64,000 nucleotides of DNA, from assembly GCA_947624445.1 (NCBI GenBank), contig CANQKF010000006.1:1-64000 (forward strand). The letters run 5' to 3'. Positions 42,461 to 53,248 of the stretch are shown piece after piece (position 1 is the first letter of the stretch; each line of letters begins with the position of its first letter). Both the position numbers and the translations under genes were made by a program. The notes under the pieces are model-generated. The model was not told the origin of the DNA, searched no databases, and worked only from the letters and a program-made list of their open reading frames with translations. This DNA comes from an uncultured Clostridia bacterium (GTDB lineage Bacteria > Bacillota > Clostridia > Christensenellales > Borkfalkiaceae).

Positions 42461-42769
42461 ATGCGCCCGCGCATAGAATGGGGCGTGAAACTCGAATTGG
42501 CAACGGGAGCTTATTTCCGCGTGAAGCGCGGGCAGACCATCGCGGAGATCGCGCGCGTTTTTCATACGACGCCCCGCCTCATTGCCGCGGAAAACGGGCT
42601 GAGCGCACCGCCGCAGGCAGGGCAGGTTTTGAAGATCCCCGAACGGACGGGCGATCTCTATGTCGTGCGGGGCGGGGAGAGCAAGACCCTCCTCTGCGGT
42701 TCGCCCGAGGCGTTTGCCCGCAAAAACGCTTCGGAGGCGCTCTATATCGGGCAGTGCGTCGTCTTGTAG
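42461..42769 (+). CDS. LysM-domain protein
   Basis: YFRVKRGQTIAEIARVFHTTPRLIAAENGL...GQVLKIP; exact start uncertain (ATG 42449/42461 or GTG 42485). Confidence 0.8.
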   Translation: MRPRIEWGVKLELATGAYFRVKRGQTIAEIARVFHTTPRLIAAENGLSAPPQAGQVLKIPERTGDLYVVRGGESKTLLCGSPEAFARKNASEALYIGQCVVL

Positions 42770-42841
42770 CGTCACACGGGGGAAGCCCTCCCGCATACAA
42801 TTCAGTAGAACCGAGATACGGTTGTTTCACGGAGGTAACAA

Positions 42842-43492
42842 ATGTCGTTCTTTTCAAATTTCTCATCCGATCACTGCCCCGGGACGATCTCGGGCAACCC
42901 CTTGAACGGGCTGTGCGAGAAGGTGTGTATCCAGGCGGAGAAGATCTTCGATGCGGGCATCATCCAGACCCGTCTCGAAAATTACACCGCCGCCGTGGAG
43001 AGCTTCGTCCCCGCAAATCCTACATATCCGCTCACGTTCGTCAGCGCGCGCTCGGTCGGCAACGCGGTCGTCTCCAACGTCAACGTCGAGCGGCAGGCGG
43101 AGGGCTGCTGTGCCCGCGTGCAGGCGACCGTCACCGTGCCCATCGAGATCGTCTACACCGACGCGAACGGCGCCGAGGGCGTTGCGACGAGCGCGGTCGT
43201 CTTAAATGAGGACGTCCTCATGTATGTGCCGCCCGTATCCGTCATGCCGTTTACGGTGACGAGCGTCGCTTCCTGCGTCTCGCCCGAGGGCAGTTTCGAC
43301 CCCGCGAGCGGAACGTTCACCTTGAGCGCCTGCATCACTTGCATCCTCAAAGTCGCCATGCAGGTAGAGCTGCTCGTCCCCAGCTACGGCTACTGCGCGA
43401 TCCCGCCCGCACAGGAATATTCGCAGGAAGTCTGCACGGGCTTCTTCGAACTCCCGCTCTACCCGCAGGGGCGCTCCTGCAACAAAAAGTAA
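42842..43492 (+). CDS. Conserved Cys-containing hypothetical protein, possibly a Clostridia envelope/spore-surface protein
   Basis: MSFFSNFSSDHCPGTISGNPLNGLCEKVCIQAEKIFDAGI; good RBS ggaggt. Confidence 0.65.
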   Translation: MSFFSNFSSDHCPGTISGNPLNGLCEKVCIQAEKIFDAGIIQTRLENYTAAVESFVPANPTYPLTFVSARSVGNAVVSNVNVERQAEGCCARVQATVTVPIEIVYTDANGAEGVATSAVVLNEDVLMYVPPVSVMPFTVTSVASCVSPEGSFDPASGTFTLSACITCILKVAMQVELLVPSYGYCAIPPAQEYSQEVCTGFFELPLYPQGRSCNKK

Positions 43493-43520
43493 CGCAAAAA
43501 AACTCTACGGAATCGGAAAA

Positions 43521-43547
43521 AAACGACCCCATGGGGTCGTTTTTTAC
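43521..43547. terminator. Intrinsic terminator
   Basis: aaaacgacccc-at-ggggtcgtttttt. Confidence 0.85.
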
Positions 43548-43610
43548 GGAATTCTGTCACAAAAAAACATGAATTATCGCGCGCACATATGCGCAACGGA
43601 GGAAGTCTAT

Positions 43611-44588
43611 ATGCTCGATCCCATTCTTGCGGGCGTGGGGAATACCCCGCTCGTCGAACTCGGAGGCTATGCGCGGGCGGTGGGGGCGTGTGCCCGCATC
43701 TTCGCCAAACTCGAATGCCGCAACCCCGCGGGCAGCGTGAAAGACCGCGTGGCGCTCGGAATGATCGAGGACGCCGAGCGGCGGGGGATCTTGCGCGCGG
43801 GCATGACCGTCATCGAGCCGACCTCGGGCAACACGGGCATCGCGCTCGCGGCGATCGGCAGGGCGAAGGGGCTGCGCGTCATCGTCGTCATGCCCGAGAC
43901 CATGAGCCTCGAGCGCAGGGAGCGGATCGCGGCGTTTGGCGGGGAGCTCGTCCTCACGGCGGGCGCGGAGGGCATGCGCGGCGCCATTTTGCGCGCGGAG
44001 GCGCTCCGAAGCGAGATCGCGGGGAGCGTCATTTTGGGGCAGTTCGAAAATCCCGCCAACAGCGCGGCACATTTCCGCACGACGGGCCCCGAGATCTGGC
44101 GGGATACGGCGGGGGCCGTGGATGTTTTCGTCGCGGGCGTCGGCACGGGCGGAACGGTCACGGGCGTGGGGCGGTATCTCAAAGCGCAAAAGCCCGCGGT
44201 GAAGATCGTCGCCGTCGAGCCCGCGGCTTCTCCCGTGCTCTCGGGCGGCAAGGCGGGCGCGCACAGGTTGCAGGGCATCGGCGCGGGGTTCGTGCCCGCG
44301 GTATACGATCCTACGGTGCCCGACGAGATCTTTCCCGTTTCGGAAGCGGACGCCGTACGCGCTCTGCGGCGGCTCAAACGGGAGGGGATCCTCGCGGGGC
44401 TCTCCTCGGGCGCCGCCCTTCATGCCGCGGGGGAGATCGCCCGCAGAGAAGAGAATAGAGGGGGGACTGTGGTCGTTCTTTTGCCCGACGGCGGGGAGCG
44501 GTACCTCTCCGATCCGCTCTTTGCCGCCGTGTGCGCGGAGGACGGCGAAGCGGACGAGGAAACCTCTCTTTGCGGCAAAAAAACATAA
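43611..44588 (+). CDS. cysK: Cysteine synthase / O-acetylserine sulfhydrylase family
   Basis: VGNTPLVEL, NPAGSVKDRVALGMI, PTSGNTGIALA, GTGGTVTGVGRYL. Confidence 0.93.
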   Translation: MLDPILAGVGNTPLVELGGYARAVGACARIFAKLECRNPAGSVKDRVALGMIEDAERRGILRAGMTVIEPTSGNTGIALAAIGRAKGLRVIVVMPETMSLERRERIAAFGGELVLTAGAEGMRGAILRAEALRSEIAGSVILGQFENPANSAAHFRTTGPEIWRDTAGAVDVFVAGVGTGGTVTGVGRYLKAQKPAVKIVAVEPAASPVLSGGKAGAHRLQGIGAGFVPAVYDPTVPDEIFPVSEADAVRALRRLKREGILAGLSSGAALHAAGEIARREENRGGTVVVLLPDGGERYLSDPLFAAVCAEDGEADEETSLCGKKT

Positions 44589-44649
44589 AAAACGACAGCG
44601 TGGGCTGCCGTTTTCAAGTTTCATGCGGTGCGCGCCCTTTTTTGCGCCT

Positions 44650-46302
44650 TCAAAGTTCCTGCTTGCCCGCAAGGGTGATGAAATCGGTGTAGGTGACGAA
44701 CCCCGCCCTGCTGCCGCGGGGTTTTTTCACGTTCCTGATCTTCGTGCAGTCGACGGGGATGCGCTCGCCGCGGGCGTCGGAATAGCGCGCGCAGACGTTC
44801 GCGGCGTATTGCAGAACTTCCTGCGGGACGGGCTTGCCCTCGGTGCGGATGACGACATGGCAGGAGTGGTAGCGCTGTGCGTGCAGCCAGAGGTCCTCGG
44901 GGGAGGAAGCGCGCACGAGACGGTCGTTCTGCAAGTTGTTGCGCCCCGCGAAGATGCGGAACCCGCCGCATTCGTAGGTGCGGTAGGGGATCTCGGGGCG
45001 GTTTTTCCCCCGTTTTTGGGGAGCGCTGCGGATGAGCTCCGCCGCCGTGAGCTCCTCTTCGAGGGAGAGAAGATCCTCCTCCGTCTCCGCCCGTTCGGCC
45101 GCCGCCGCGAGCGTGCGGAGATATTCGAGCCCGTCGCGCGTCTCCGTCTCCTGCGGGGCGAGCATCTCGAGGGTCCGCCGCTGTTTGCGGTAGCGCTTGA
45201 AGTAGCTCTGCGCGTTTTCGGCGGGAGTACGCATCGGATCGAGCGCGATGCGCAGGTCCCCGCCGTCGTAATAATCGGGCAGGGTGCACCCCTCCATGCC
45301 CTTGTGCAGCGCGTAGAGGTTGGCGGTGAGGATCTCGCCCTTTTTCCGCAAAAGTTCGCAGTCCGCGCATTCCTTTTGCTTTTCGAGGATCTGCGCGAGC
45401 CGCTTTTCCTGCTTTTTGAGGGCGGTGGCAACGGCGGAGGCATACTTTCTGCGCTTTCCCTCGAAGCTCCGCCGCGCGCGCTTTTTCCCGTAGCAGTAGG
45501 ACTGCGCCGCCGAGAGGGTGGGAAAGGGCAGGGCGCCCGCCACGGGACGGGCATAGAAATCCACGGGCATGCCGTCTTTTTCGAGCACACAGGGGGAGAT
45601 GTCATCGGAAAACACAAAGCTGCGGACAAATTCTTCGAGGTCGCCGCCGCGGTAGTTTTCCGCGATCTGCTGCGCCGTCGCGGGGGCGAGCCCGGCGACG
45701 CGGGTGAACAGGAATTGCCCGAGATCGCCCGAGGCCAAAGCGAGCACCCTGCGCAGTTCCGCCCTGTTTTCCTCGGCGAGGGAGACCTTCTCCGCCTGCG
45801 GGGCGGAGAGCGCATACGCCACGCCCGGGAAGATGACGCGGTGGGTGTTGCCGTCGATGGAGGTCGTTTTGAGGGCTCCGAGGATGGTCCCAAGCCCCGC
45901 CCCTTCCGTGAGCATGAGGTTGGAATATTTGCCCATGACTTCGAGCAGAAGCAGGCGGACGGTATCGGTAAATTCGGTTTTTTCGCGCAGACGGAAGGCG
46001 AGGATGCGTTCGACGCCGACGGGCGCCACGGATAAGATCTCCGCCCCTTGGATATATTTGCGGAGCAGCATGCAGAAGTTGGGGCAGACGGGCGGTGCCT
46101 CGGCGGCGCGGTCCTCGAAGTAGGCGCCGCATTCCGAGGCGTTTGTCGAGAGCACCAGAAGGCGCGTCCGCCGCTCTGCGGTAAAGACGACGAGATCCAC
46201 CTCGTCGGGCGAGGGTTGGATGATCTTATTGATGTGCCCGCCCGCGAGCGCGCTGTCGAGTTCTTTCGCGACGAGGCGGAGGGTGAAGGCGTCCTGAGGC
46301 AT
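44650..46302 (-). CDS. rqcH: NFACT-family ribosome quality control protein (RqcH/Rqc2/FbpA-like)
   Basis: MPQDAFTLRLVAKELDSALAGGHINKIIQPSPDEV; DUF814 part DLWLHAQRYHSCHVVIRTEGKPVPQEVLQYAA. Confidence 0.92.
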   Translation of the reverse strand: MPQDAFTLRLVAKELDSALAGGHINKIIQPSPDEVDLVVFTAERRTRLLVLSTNASECGAYFEDRAAEAPPVCPNFCMLLRKYIQGAEILSVAPVGVERILAFRLREKTEFTDTVRLLLLEVMGKYSNLMLTEGAGLGTILGALKTTSIDGNTHRVIFPGVAYALSAPQAEKVSLAEENRAELRRVLALASGDLGQFLFTRVAGLAPATAQQIAENYRGGDLEEFVRSFVFSDDISPCVLEKDGMPVDFYARPVAGALPFPTLSAAQSYCYGKKRARRSFEGKRRKYASAVATALKKQEKRLAQILEKQKECADCELLRKKGEILTANLYALHKGMEGCTLPDYYDGGDLRIALDPMRTPAENAQSYFKRYRKQRRTLEMLAPQETETRDGLEYLRTLAAAAERAETEEDLLSLEEELTAAELIRSAPQKRGKNRPEIPYRTYECGGFRIFAGRNNLQNDRLVRASSPEDLWLHAQRYHSCHVVIRTEGKPVPQEVLQYAANVCARYSDARGERIPVDCTKIRNVKKPRGSRAGFVTYTDFITLAGKQEL

Positions 46303-46452
46303 GATTCTTCCCTTTTTCCGCGCGGCGACGCCGCGCTTTTTCCCTATTATAACCGAAAAGAAGAAAAAAGTAAATAAAAACGCTTTCCTTTTCGGGCGGC
46401 TTGTGGTAAAATGTACCATGCGAAATTATATAAAACCATTCAGGAGTGAAAT

Positions 46453-47763
46453 ATGAAGTACGAAGTCGCACCCGCAGAAAAGAGCACGGTCAAGATCACC
46501 ATGCAGTTCACCGCAGAGGAGTGGAACGCCGCCCTCAACCGCGCATACCTTGAAAATCGCGGCCGCTATGCCATCAACGGATTCCGCAAGGGCAAGGCGC
46601 CGCGGTATATGATCGAGTCGTTCTACGGTAAGGGCGTATTCTACGAGGACGCCCTCAACCGCCTCTACCGCGAGAACTACGGCACCGTGCTCGAGGCGGA
46701 GCAGGGGAAGTTCCGCGCCGTGGCGGAGCCCGCGCTCTCGCTCGGCGAAGATTTTTCGGAGGAGAACATCGTGCTCGTCGCGACGACGCCCGTTTTCCCC
46801 GAAGTCAAGATCGAGAAGTACACGGGTATAAAAATTCCCAAGTATGAGTATACTGTTACGGACGCCGACGTGGAGGCGGCGATCGACGCGCTGCGCAGAA
46901 GGAAGGGGAAATACGAACAGGTCCAGGACCGCCCCGCGGCGCTCGAGGACACCGTGAAGATCGACTTCGTCGGCAAAGTGGACGGCGAGGCGTTCGAAGG
47001 CGGCACGGCGGCGGGGTACGACCTCAAGCTCGGCTCGGGCACCTTTATCGCCGGGTTCGAGGAGGGCGTCGTCGGCATGACGATCGGCGAGGTGCGCGAT
47101 ATCAACGTCACCTTCCCCGAGGACTACCAGTCCGAAGCGCTCAAGGGCAAGCCCGCCGTGTTCACCGTGACGCTGCACAGCATCGTCGCGCTGACGCTGC
47201 CCGAATTGAACGACGAATTTGCCGCCAAGCAGGGCGCTGCCACCGTGGAGGAGCTCAAAGCCAAGGTCCGCGCGGACCTCGAGCGCAACGCCGCCAACCG
47301 CTCCCGCAACGAGACCGAGGATTCCATCCTCTCCGCGATCGCAAAATTTACGACGGCGGAGCTCCCCGACGCGCTCATCGAGATGCAGGAAGAGCAATTC
47401 CTGCGCCGCCTCGAGCAGAACCTCGAGCAGCAGGAGATGCGCGCGGAGGACTACTATTCCTATATCGGCACCTCCCGCGAGGAGTACAAGAAGAAGTTCG
47501 AAGAGGACGCGCGCAAAGTCGTGATGAACCAGATCGTCCTCGAAGCGCTCATCGATCAGCTCAAGCTCGAGGCGACCGAGGAGGAGATCGCGGAGGTCGT
47601 CGCCAAGCAGGCGGCGTCCGTCGGCAAGGAGCCCGAGGTCTACAGAAAGGGCATGGATCCCCGCCAATTCGAATACATCGCCGCGGAAATCAAGGTAAAG
47701 AAACTCTTCGAATATCTCGAAGCCAACAACGAAATGGTCAAACCCGAGGAGGCAAAGGCATGA
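46453..47763 (+). CDS. tig: Trigger factor
   Basis: [22 protein letters not shown] domain [14 protein letters not shown]. Confidence 0.95.
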   Translation: MKYEVAPAEKSTVKITMQFTAEEWNAALNRAYLENRGRYAINGFRKGKAPRYMIESFYGKGVFYEDALNRLYRENYGTVLEAEQGKFRAVAEPALSLGEDFSEENIVLVATTPVFPEVKIEKYTGIKIPKYEYTVTDADVEAAIDALRRRKGKYEQVQDRPAALEDTVKIDFVGKVDGEAFEGGTAAGYDLKLGSGTFIAGFEEGVVGMTIGEVRDINVTFPEDYQSEALKGKPAVFTVTLHSIVALTLPELNDEFAAKQGAATVEELKAKVRADLERNAANRSRNETEDSILSAIAKFTTAELPDALIEMQEEQFLRRLEQNLEQQEMRAEDYYSYIGTSREEYKKKFEEDARKVVMNQIVLEALIDQLKLEATEEEIAEVVAKQAASVGKEPEVYRKGMDPRQFEYIAAEIKVKKLFEYLEANNEMVKPEEAKA

Positions 47764-48353
47764 ACGAAAAGAACATCCTCATTCCCTACGTCGTCGAGCG
47801 CACGGCGGGCGGCGAACGCAGCTACGACCTCTATTCCCGTCTCCTCGAGGACAGGATCATCTTCCTCGGCGGCGAGATCGACGACGCGACGGCGAACACC
47901 GTCGTCGCCCAGCTCATCTATCTCGAGGCGAAGGATCCCGGCAAGGATATCAGCCTCTACATCAACAGCCCGGGCGGCTCGGTGACGGCGGGCATGGCGA
48001 TCTATGACACCATGAACTATGTGCGGTGCGACGTCTCGACGATCTGCATCGGCATGGCGGCGTCGATGGGCGCCTTCCTGCTCGCGGCGGGCACGCGCGG
48101 CAAGCGCTTCGCCCTCAAAAACAGCGAGATCATGATCCATCAGCCCCTCGGCGGCGCGCAGGGTCAGGCGAGCGACATCAAGATCCAGGCCGAGCACATC
48201 CTCCGCATCAAGGATAAAATGACGCGCATCCTCGCCGAAAACACGGGCAAGTCCTACGAGGTCATCGCGCGCGATACCGATCGGGACAACTATCTCACCG
48301 CGGACGAGGCGCGTGCATACGGGCTCATCGACGGGGTGTACGACAGGAAATAA
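47760..48353 (+). CDS. clpP: ATP-dependent Clp protease proteolytic subunit
   Basis: [61 protein letters not shown]. Confidence 0.97.
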   Translation: MNEKNILIPYVVERTAGGERSYDLYSRLLEDRIIFLGGEIDDATANTVVAQLIYLEAKDPGKDISLYINSPGGSVTAGMAIYDTMNYVRCDVSTICIGMAASMGAFLLAAGTRGKRFALKNSEIMIHQPLGGAQGQASDIKIQAEHILRIKDKMTRILAENTGKSYEVIARDTDRDNYLTADEARAYGLIDGVYDRK

Positions 48354-48367
48354 AACCGGAGAATAAC

Positions 48368-49594
48368 ATGGCAAAATACGAACAACGCTGCTCTTTCTGC
48401 GGAAAGGAAAAGTCCAAGACGAAGAAGCTCGTCTCGGGCCCGGAAGGGGTCGCCATCTGCGACGAATGCGTCGAGCTCTGCCGCGACATGATGGCCAAGA
48501 CCCCCGTGCAGAACGCCGAGCAGGTCGAACTGAAAAAGCCCGCCGAGATCAAGAAGGAGCTCGATGAATACATCATCGGGCAGGACAAGGCCAAGCGGGT
48601 GCTTTCCGTCGCGGTGTACAACCATTATAAGCGCATCAACGCCCTCGCAAAGGGGGAGGACGACGGCGTGGAGATCGAGAAGAGCAACATCCTGCTCCTC
48701 GGGCCCACGGGCAGCGGCAAGACGCTGCTCGCGCGCACCCTCGCAAAGATCCTCAACGTCCCCTTCGCAACGAGCGACGCGACCACCCTCACCGAAGCCG
48801 GCTATGTGGGCGAGGACGTCGAGAATATCCTCCTGAAGCTCATCCAGAACGCCGATTACGACATCGAGCGCGCCCAGCGCGGCATCATCTATATCGACGA
48901 GATCGACAAGATCGCGCGCAAGGGGGAGAACGTCTCCATCACGCGCGACGTCTCGGGCGAGGGCGTCCAGCAGGCGCTCCTCAAGATCATCGAGAGCACC
49001 GTCGCGAACGTTCCTCCGCAGGGGGGCAGGAAGCATCCCCAGCAGGACTGCATGCGCATCGACACGACGAACATCCTCTTCATCTGCGGCGGGGCGTTCG
49101 TCGGGCTCGACCGCATCGTCGGCGCGCGCAAGGATGATTCCCGTCTCGGCTTCGGCGGCAAGCTCCGCCTCGGCGAGAACGAGGTCGATTATTCGCTGCT
49201 CGAGGACGTCAAACCGCAAGATCTCACCAAGTTCGGGCTCATCCCCGAATTCGTGGGGAGGGTCCCCATCGTCGTGAGCTTGCAGGCGCTCGACGAAGCG
49301 GCGCTCGTGAACATCCTCACCCGCCCGCGGAACGCGATCATCAAGCAATACCAGAAGCTGGTCGGCATGGACGGCGTGAAGCTGACCGTGGAGGACGAGG
49401 CGGTGCGCGAGATCGCGGGCACGGCGATCCGCTTAAAGACGGGCGCGCGCGGCCTCCGCACGATCATCGAGGGGCTGATGACCGACGTCATGTACGACCT
49501 GCCCTCCGAGAAAAACGTGGAGGAAGTCATCATCACGCGCGACTGCGTTGCCTCGGGCGCCAAGCCAAAACTCGTCTACAAAAAGACCGCTTAA
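48368..49594 (+). CDS. clpX: ATP-dependent Clp protease ATP-binding subunit ClpX
   Basis: Zinc finger [46 protein letters not shown]. Confidence 0.97.
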   Translation: MAKYEQRCSFCGKEKSKTKKLVSGPEGVAICDECVELCRDMMAKTPVQNAEQVELKKPAEIKKELDEYIIGQDKAKRVLSVAVYNHYKRINALAKGEDDGVEIEKSNILLLGPTGSGKTLLARTLAKILNVPFATSDATTLTEAGYVGEDVENILLKLIQNADYDIERAQRGIIYIDEIDKIARKGENVSITRDVSGEGVQQALLKIIESTVANVPPQGGRKHPQQDCMRIDTTNILFICGGAFVGLDRIVGARKDDSRLGFGGKLRLGENEVDYSLLEDVKPQDLTKFGLIPEFVGRVPIVVSLQALDEAALVNILTRPRNAIIKQYQKLVGMDGVKLTVEDEAVREIAGTAIRLKTGARGLRTIIEGLMTDVMYDLPSEKNVEEVIITRDCVASGAKPKLVYKKTA

Positions 49595-49598
49595 ACTC

Positions 49599-49621
49599 AA
49601 ATTATCGATATACGTCCCCCC
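49599..49621 (+). repeat. Dispersed motif copy G (after clpX), overlapping a terminator
   Basis: aaattatcgatatacgtcccccc. Confidence 0.4.
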
Positions 49622-49655
49622 GTTTCGCGCTTCGGAACGGGGGTTTTGCATGCCC
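49619..49655 (+). terminator. clpX terminator
   Basis: cccccgtttcgcgcttcggaacgggggtttt. Confidence 0.7.
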
Positions 49656-49907
49656 CGCCGCACGGTTCTTTGCGCAACGGGCGCCCGCAATTCGCAACGT
49701 TCACGCCCGTAACGCTTCCGCCCGCAGTCCGCAACGGTTCTGCCCGCTGTGGGGGCCGCCGCAGAGGGGCATGGCAAAGCGCTTCGCGGCGGGGCAAAAA
49801 TGCAGGTTTTTTTGCAAAATAAATGAAATTTTCATGCAATCGCCCCGAAATCTGCCCGTTTCCCGCAGAAAAAATAGAAATTTTTTTCATTTTTTCCTTT
49901 TTCTCTA

Positions 49908-49936
49908 TTGACAAAGCGGCGAAAGTGCAATATAAT
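49908..49936 (+). promoter_or_regulatory. Strong sigma-A type promoter
   Basis: TTGACA - 17 bp - TATAAT upstream of the repeat lipoprotein. Confidence 0.8.
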
Positions 49937-50012
49937 ACTTTCAGACGCGGCGCCCGCGGCGGCATAGAACGCCCGAAAGTTGCGCACATTAACAAAAATC
50001 AGGAGGAAAAGT

Positions 50013-53000
50013 ATGAGAAAGCACATCATCCGGTTCTTGATGGTGATGCTCTCCGTCTGTCTCGGCATGGCGATCCTTGCCGGATGCACGACGGAGACGC
50101 CCACGGATAAGAAGTACACCGTCACATACGCCGCAGGCGGCGGGACGGGAACTGCTCCTGCCGTGGAGGAGTACAAGGAGGGCGAAACTTTCAAGGTGAA
50201 GGCGAATTCTTTCACCTATGAAGGTTACACGTTCACGACGTGGAACGACGGCGAGAAGGACGTGAAGCCCGGCGCGACCTACACGATGCCCGCCAAGAAC
50301 GTCACGTTCACGGCAAAATGGGAGAAGAAGGCCGAGGACCTCTATTCGGGCTATTGGAAGGGCTCGGTCGAGGGCGAGAAGATCGGCGTGGACGGCAAGA
50401 CGTTCGACGTCCTTGCGGCAGTCATGTGCGATGAGACCGATCTCTTCGTCGGGGTCTTGCTCACCGAAAAGGGCGGAAGCGCGAAGTTGGGCACCGGTCT
50501 CTATGCGACGATCGCCGAGGACGGCAAGATCTCGACCAGCGGCTTCAGCGGCGTCACGGGCAAGCTCGAGAACGATAAGCTCACCCTGCCCGTCTCCGAG
50601 AAGGATACGATCGAACTCACGGGCCGCACCGCGCTCGACGCGGACGTCTCGCTCGATGGCGTTTACAGCGCCGATGAGGATACCCTGTTCCTCGATTTCG
50701 ACCGCGGCGTGGCAGATTTCGGCGGCGGCTTCGAAGATGTGGAATTCGTCGCGATCGGCAAGTACGTCGTCGGCTTTATGGAGATGGCGCAAGGCAGCGA
50801 AACCGTCACCTACGGCGCTTTCATCGCGGAGAAGAGCGGCGAAAACTTCGTCGTTGTCAACCCGGGCGGCGAGTCCTACACGTTCGCCCCCTTCGACGGC
50901 GAGATCAAAGAGGAGTATGCCTATACGTCTGCCACCCTTGAGGCGACGGCGGATAAGGTCTACATCGTTGTGAGCGGCACCTATTCGGGCTACACGGCGG
51001 CCTCCTTCGAAGCGCAGCTCAAAGACGACAACCTGAACGTCCTCGCTCCCAGCGTTTGCCTCGGCGAGGATCCGTGGACCTATCAGGAAACGACCACCGA
51101 AGTCGAAGTGAACCGCGACGGCACATGGACGGTGAAGATCGACGTCACCGCGCTCGACGGTACCATTCCTTTCTTCGTCTGCATGAACAGAAGCGGCAGC
51201 GGCGACATCAAGACGCTCCCCGAGGATGTGAATGTATCCGAGGAACTCGGCGAAAAGAAGTATACGATTCAAAAAGGACATTCCTCTACGTTGACGCTCA
51301 CCGTCGGTAAAGCGGGGCAAAAGTATGCCTTCACGGGCATGACGCTTGAAACGGCGGCCGATAAGATCTATCTTGTCGTCAGCGGCACCTATTCGGGCTA
51401 TACCGATCAAGAGATCAAGGCGGCGTTTGAGGACGAAGATCTGAAGAATCTTGCGCTCGGGATCAACAATTCCTCCAACTGGCAGTGGCCGGATTGCCCG
51501 ACGACCGTGACCGCGGAGAACGGGCAGTTCAGCGTGAAACTCGATATCACGGAAGTCGAGCTCGGCACCTTCACGATTTGTGAGAATCGTTCCGGCGTTG
51601 GCGATATCAAATGGAACGAAGAATTCGCAGGTACGGTAACGTTTGGCGATAAGAAGTATACGATCGAGAGACAGTGGGCAGGCGGTTCGGAAGTCAAGAT
51701 CGAAGCCTATGTCGCAGTTCCCGAGGAAGCCACCTATGAGGTAACGGCGTTCACGATCGAGAAGCAAGGCGAAAAGGTATACCTTCTCTATAAGGGCACC
51801 TGCGCGAATTACGATGCAGCGACTTTGGAAGCCGCTTTGAAGGCACTGCCGCTCCGCTTCGATATTCATAAGATCGGCGGCGATGCGACGGGCGCCGACG
51901 GCACGGGTTGGACCTTCGCGATGGGCGAGGGGACGTGGGAGATGAAGATCGATATCACGGCAACGGAAGGCGGTTATTTCGCAGTCGGCGGCGTCTACTT
52001 CATCGACAATTTGAATGATTATACCGATAGCGGTAAATACTTCAACCTTTGGAACCAGGAGCTCACCGTTGAATTGGGCGGGACCACCTACAAAGCGGGC
52101 GGCCCGTTGACGGATCCGAACACCTGGACGAATGTTTCCTTCACGATCGAAGGCGCTCCTGCGGAGTACACCTTCTCGGCGCCTACGTCTGCAAAGCTCG
52201 AGCTTGCGAACGATAAGGGCAACGGCAAGGATGAAGCTTTCAACAATGATATCGAAAGAGCGTTCTTCGTGCTCTCGGGTACCTACACGGGCGAAGTCAC
52301 CGAAGCGATCGCGAAAGATTACTTCAAACAGGCAAATTATCCGTTCGAGTTCGGCAGAGGCGATGGCGTTGAGATGAACATAGCCGCCAAAGATCGCATC
52401 AGAAGGATCTCGATCGATACTGCCGCAAAGACTTGGACAGTGAAATTTGACGTTACCGCGCTTGTCGCAGGGACGTACTACTGCCGTTTCAGCAGCACCA
52501 GCGATCTCCGTCTTTCTTTGGAGCAGGCGCCCACAGGCACCGTTGTGAAATCGATCGGTAAGACGTTCACTTTCACCAACTGGGCGAATCAGGGCATGGA
52601 CAACGCGCATTTCTGGGAATGCCTCACTCTGAAAGTGGAGCACAACTATGCGGTCACGGGCGTTGAGGTTAAAGAGGCCGAGGGCAAGGCGAACCTTGTC
52701 GTCAGCGGCACTTTTGACGACGCCTTCACCGCCGAGCAGATCAAGAAGTTCCTTGAGGACGAGGATATCCGCTCGATGTGCGTGGATCTCTATGGCTCGG
52801 CTTGGATGAAGGTCGCCACGACCGTCACGGCCGAAGCGGGCAAATTCAGCGTATCGATCGACCTTACGGCGGTCGCTGCGGGCAACTACAGCGTGTGCAT
52901 CGACGCCAGCGGCTACGGCGATATCAAGATGGAAAGCCTCACGGGTACGTTGACGAGCGGCGGAAAGACCTACACCCTTTCCGTAGACGCGGACAAGAAT

Positions 53001-53021
53001 GTGAAGCTCGCGATTGCATAA
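50013..53021 (+). CDS. Large lipoprotein with an InlB/Listeria-Bacteroides repeat and ~5 tandem uncharacterised modules
   Basis: Lipobox LAGC; YTVTYAAGGGTGTAP...GYTFTTWNDG; repeated VVSGTYSGYT...VKxDxTxxxxGxxxxCxxxSGxGDIK. Confidence 0.85.
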   Translation: MRKHIIRFLMVMLSVCLGMAILAGCTTETPTDKKYTVTYAAGGGTGTAPAVEEYKEGETFKVKANSFTYEGYTFTTWNDGEKDVKPGATYTMPAKNVTFTAKWEKKAEDLYSGYWKGSVEGEKIGVDGKTFDVLAAVMCDETDLFVGVLLTEKGGSAKLGTGLYATIAEDGKISTSGFSGVTGKLENDKLTLPVSEKDTIELTGRTALDADVSLDGVYSADEDTLFLDFDRGVADFGGGFEDVEFVAIGKYVVGFMEMAQGSETVTYGAFIAEKSGENFVVVNPGGESYTFAPFDGEIKEEYAYTSATLEATADKVYIVVSGTYSGYTAASFEAQLKDDNLNVLAPSVCLGEDPWTYQETTTEVEVNRDGTWTVKIDVTALDGTIPFFVCMNRSGSGDIKTLPEDVNVSEELGEKKYTIQKGHSSTLTLTVGKAGQKYAFTGMTLETAADKIYLVVSGTYSGYTDQEIKAAFEDEDLKNLALGINNSSNWQWPDCPTTVTAENGQFSVKLDITEVELGTFTICENRSGVGDIKWNEEFAGTVTFGDKKYTIERQWAGGSEVKIEAYVAVPEEATYEVTAFTIEKQGEKVYLLYKGTCANYDAATLEAALKALPLRFDIHKIGGDATGADGTGWTFAMGEGTWEMKIDITATEGGYFAVGGVYFIDNLNDYTDSGKYFNLWNQELTVELGGTTYKAGGPLTDPNTWTNVSFTIEGAPAEYTFSAPTSAKLELANDKGNGKDEAFNNDIERAFFVLSGTYTGEVTEAIAKDYFKQANYPFEFGRGDGVEMNIAAKDRIRRISIDTAAKTWTVKFDVTALVAGTYYCRFSSTSDLRLSLEQAPTGTVVKSIGKTFTFTNWANQGMDNAHFWECLTLKVEHNYAVTGVEVKEAEGKANLVVSGTFDDAFTAEQIKKFLEDEDIRSMCVDLYGSAWMKVATTVTAEAGKFSVSIDLTAVAAGNYSVCIDASGYGDIKMESLTGTLTSGGKTYTLSVDADKNVKLAIA

Positions 53022-53044
53022 CGATAGCGTATCACAATCAAAAA

Positions 53045-53078
53045 AAGACCTCACGGCTTATGCCGTGAGGTCTTTTTG
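53045..53078. terminator. Bidirectional intrinsic terminator
   Basis: aaaaagacctcacggc-ttat-gccgtgaggtcttttt. Confidence 0.85.
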
Positions 53079-53248
53079 TATTCCGCGCCGCGCGGACCCG
53101 CCCGCGCTCGCTATTGTCGTCCGCGTGCGCAAGGGCGTTGCCTTGTGCAAAATATACAATCTCATGGGTGATGTTTGTACTAATTGCCCATTGCTTTCCC
53201 GCCCGAAAAGTTGTAAAATAGTAACAGAAATCAATTTGGGAGGAAATT

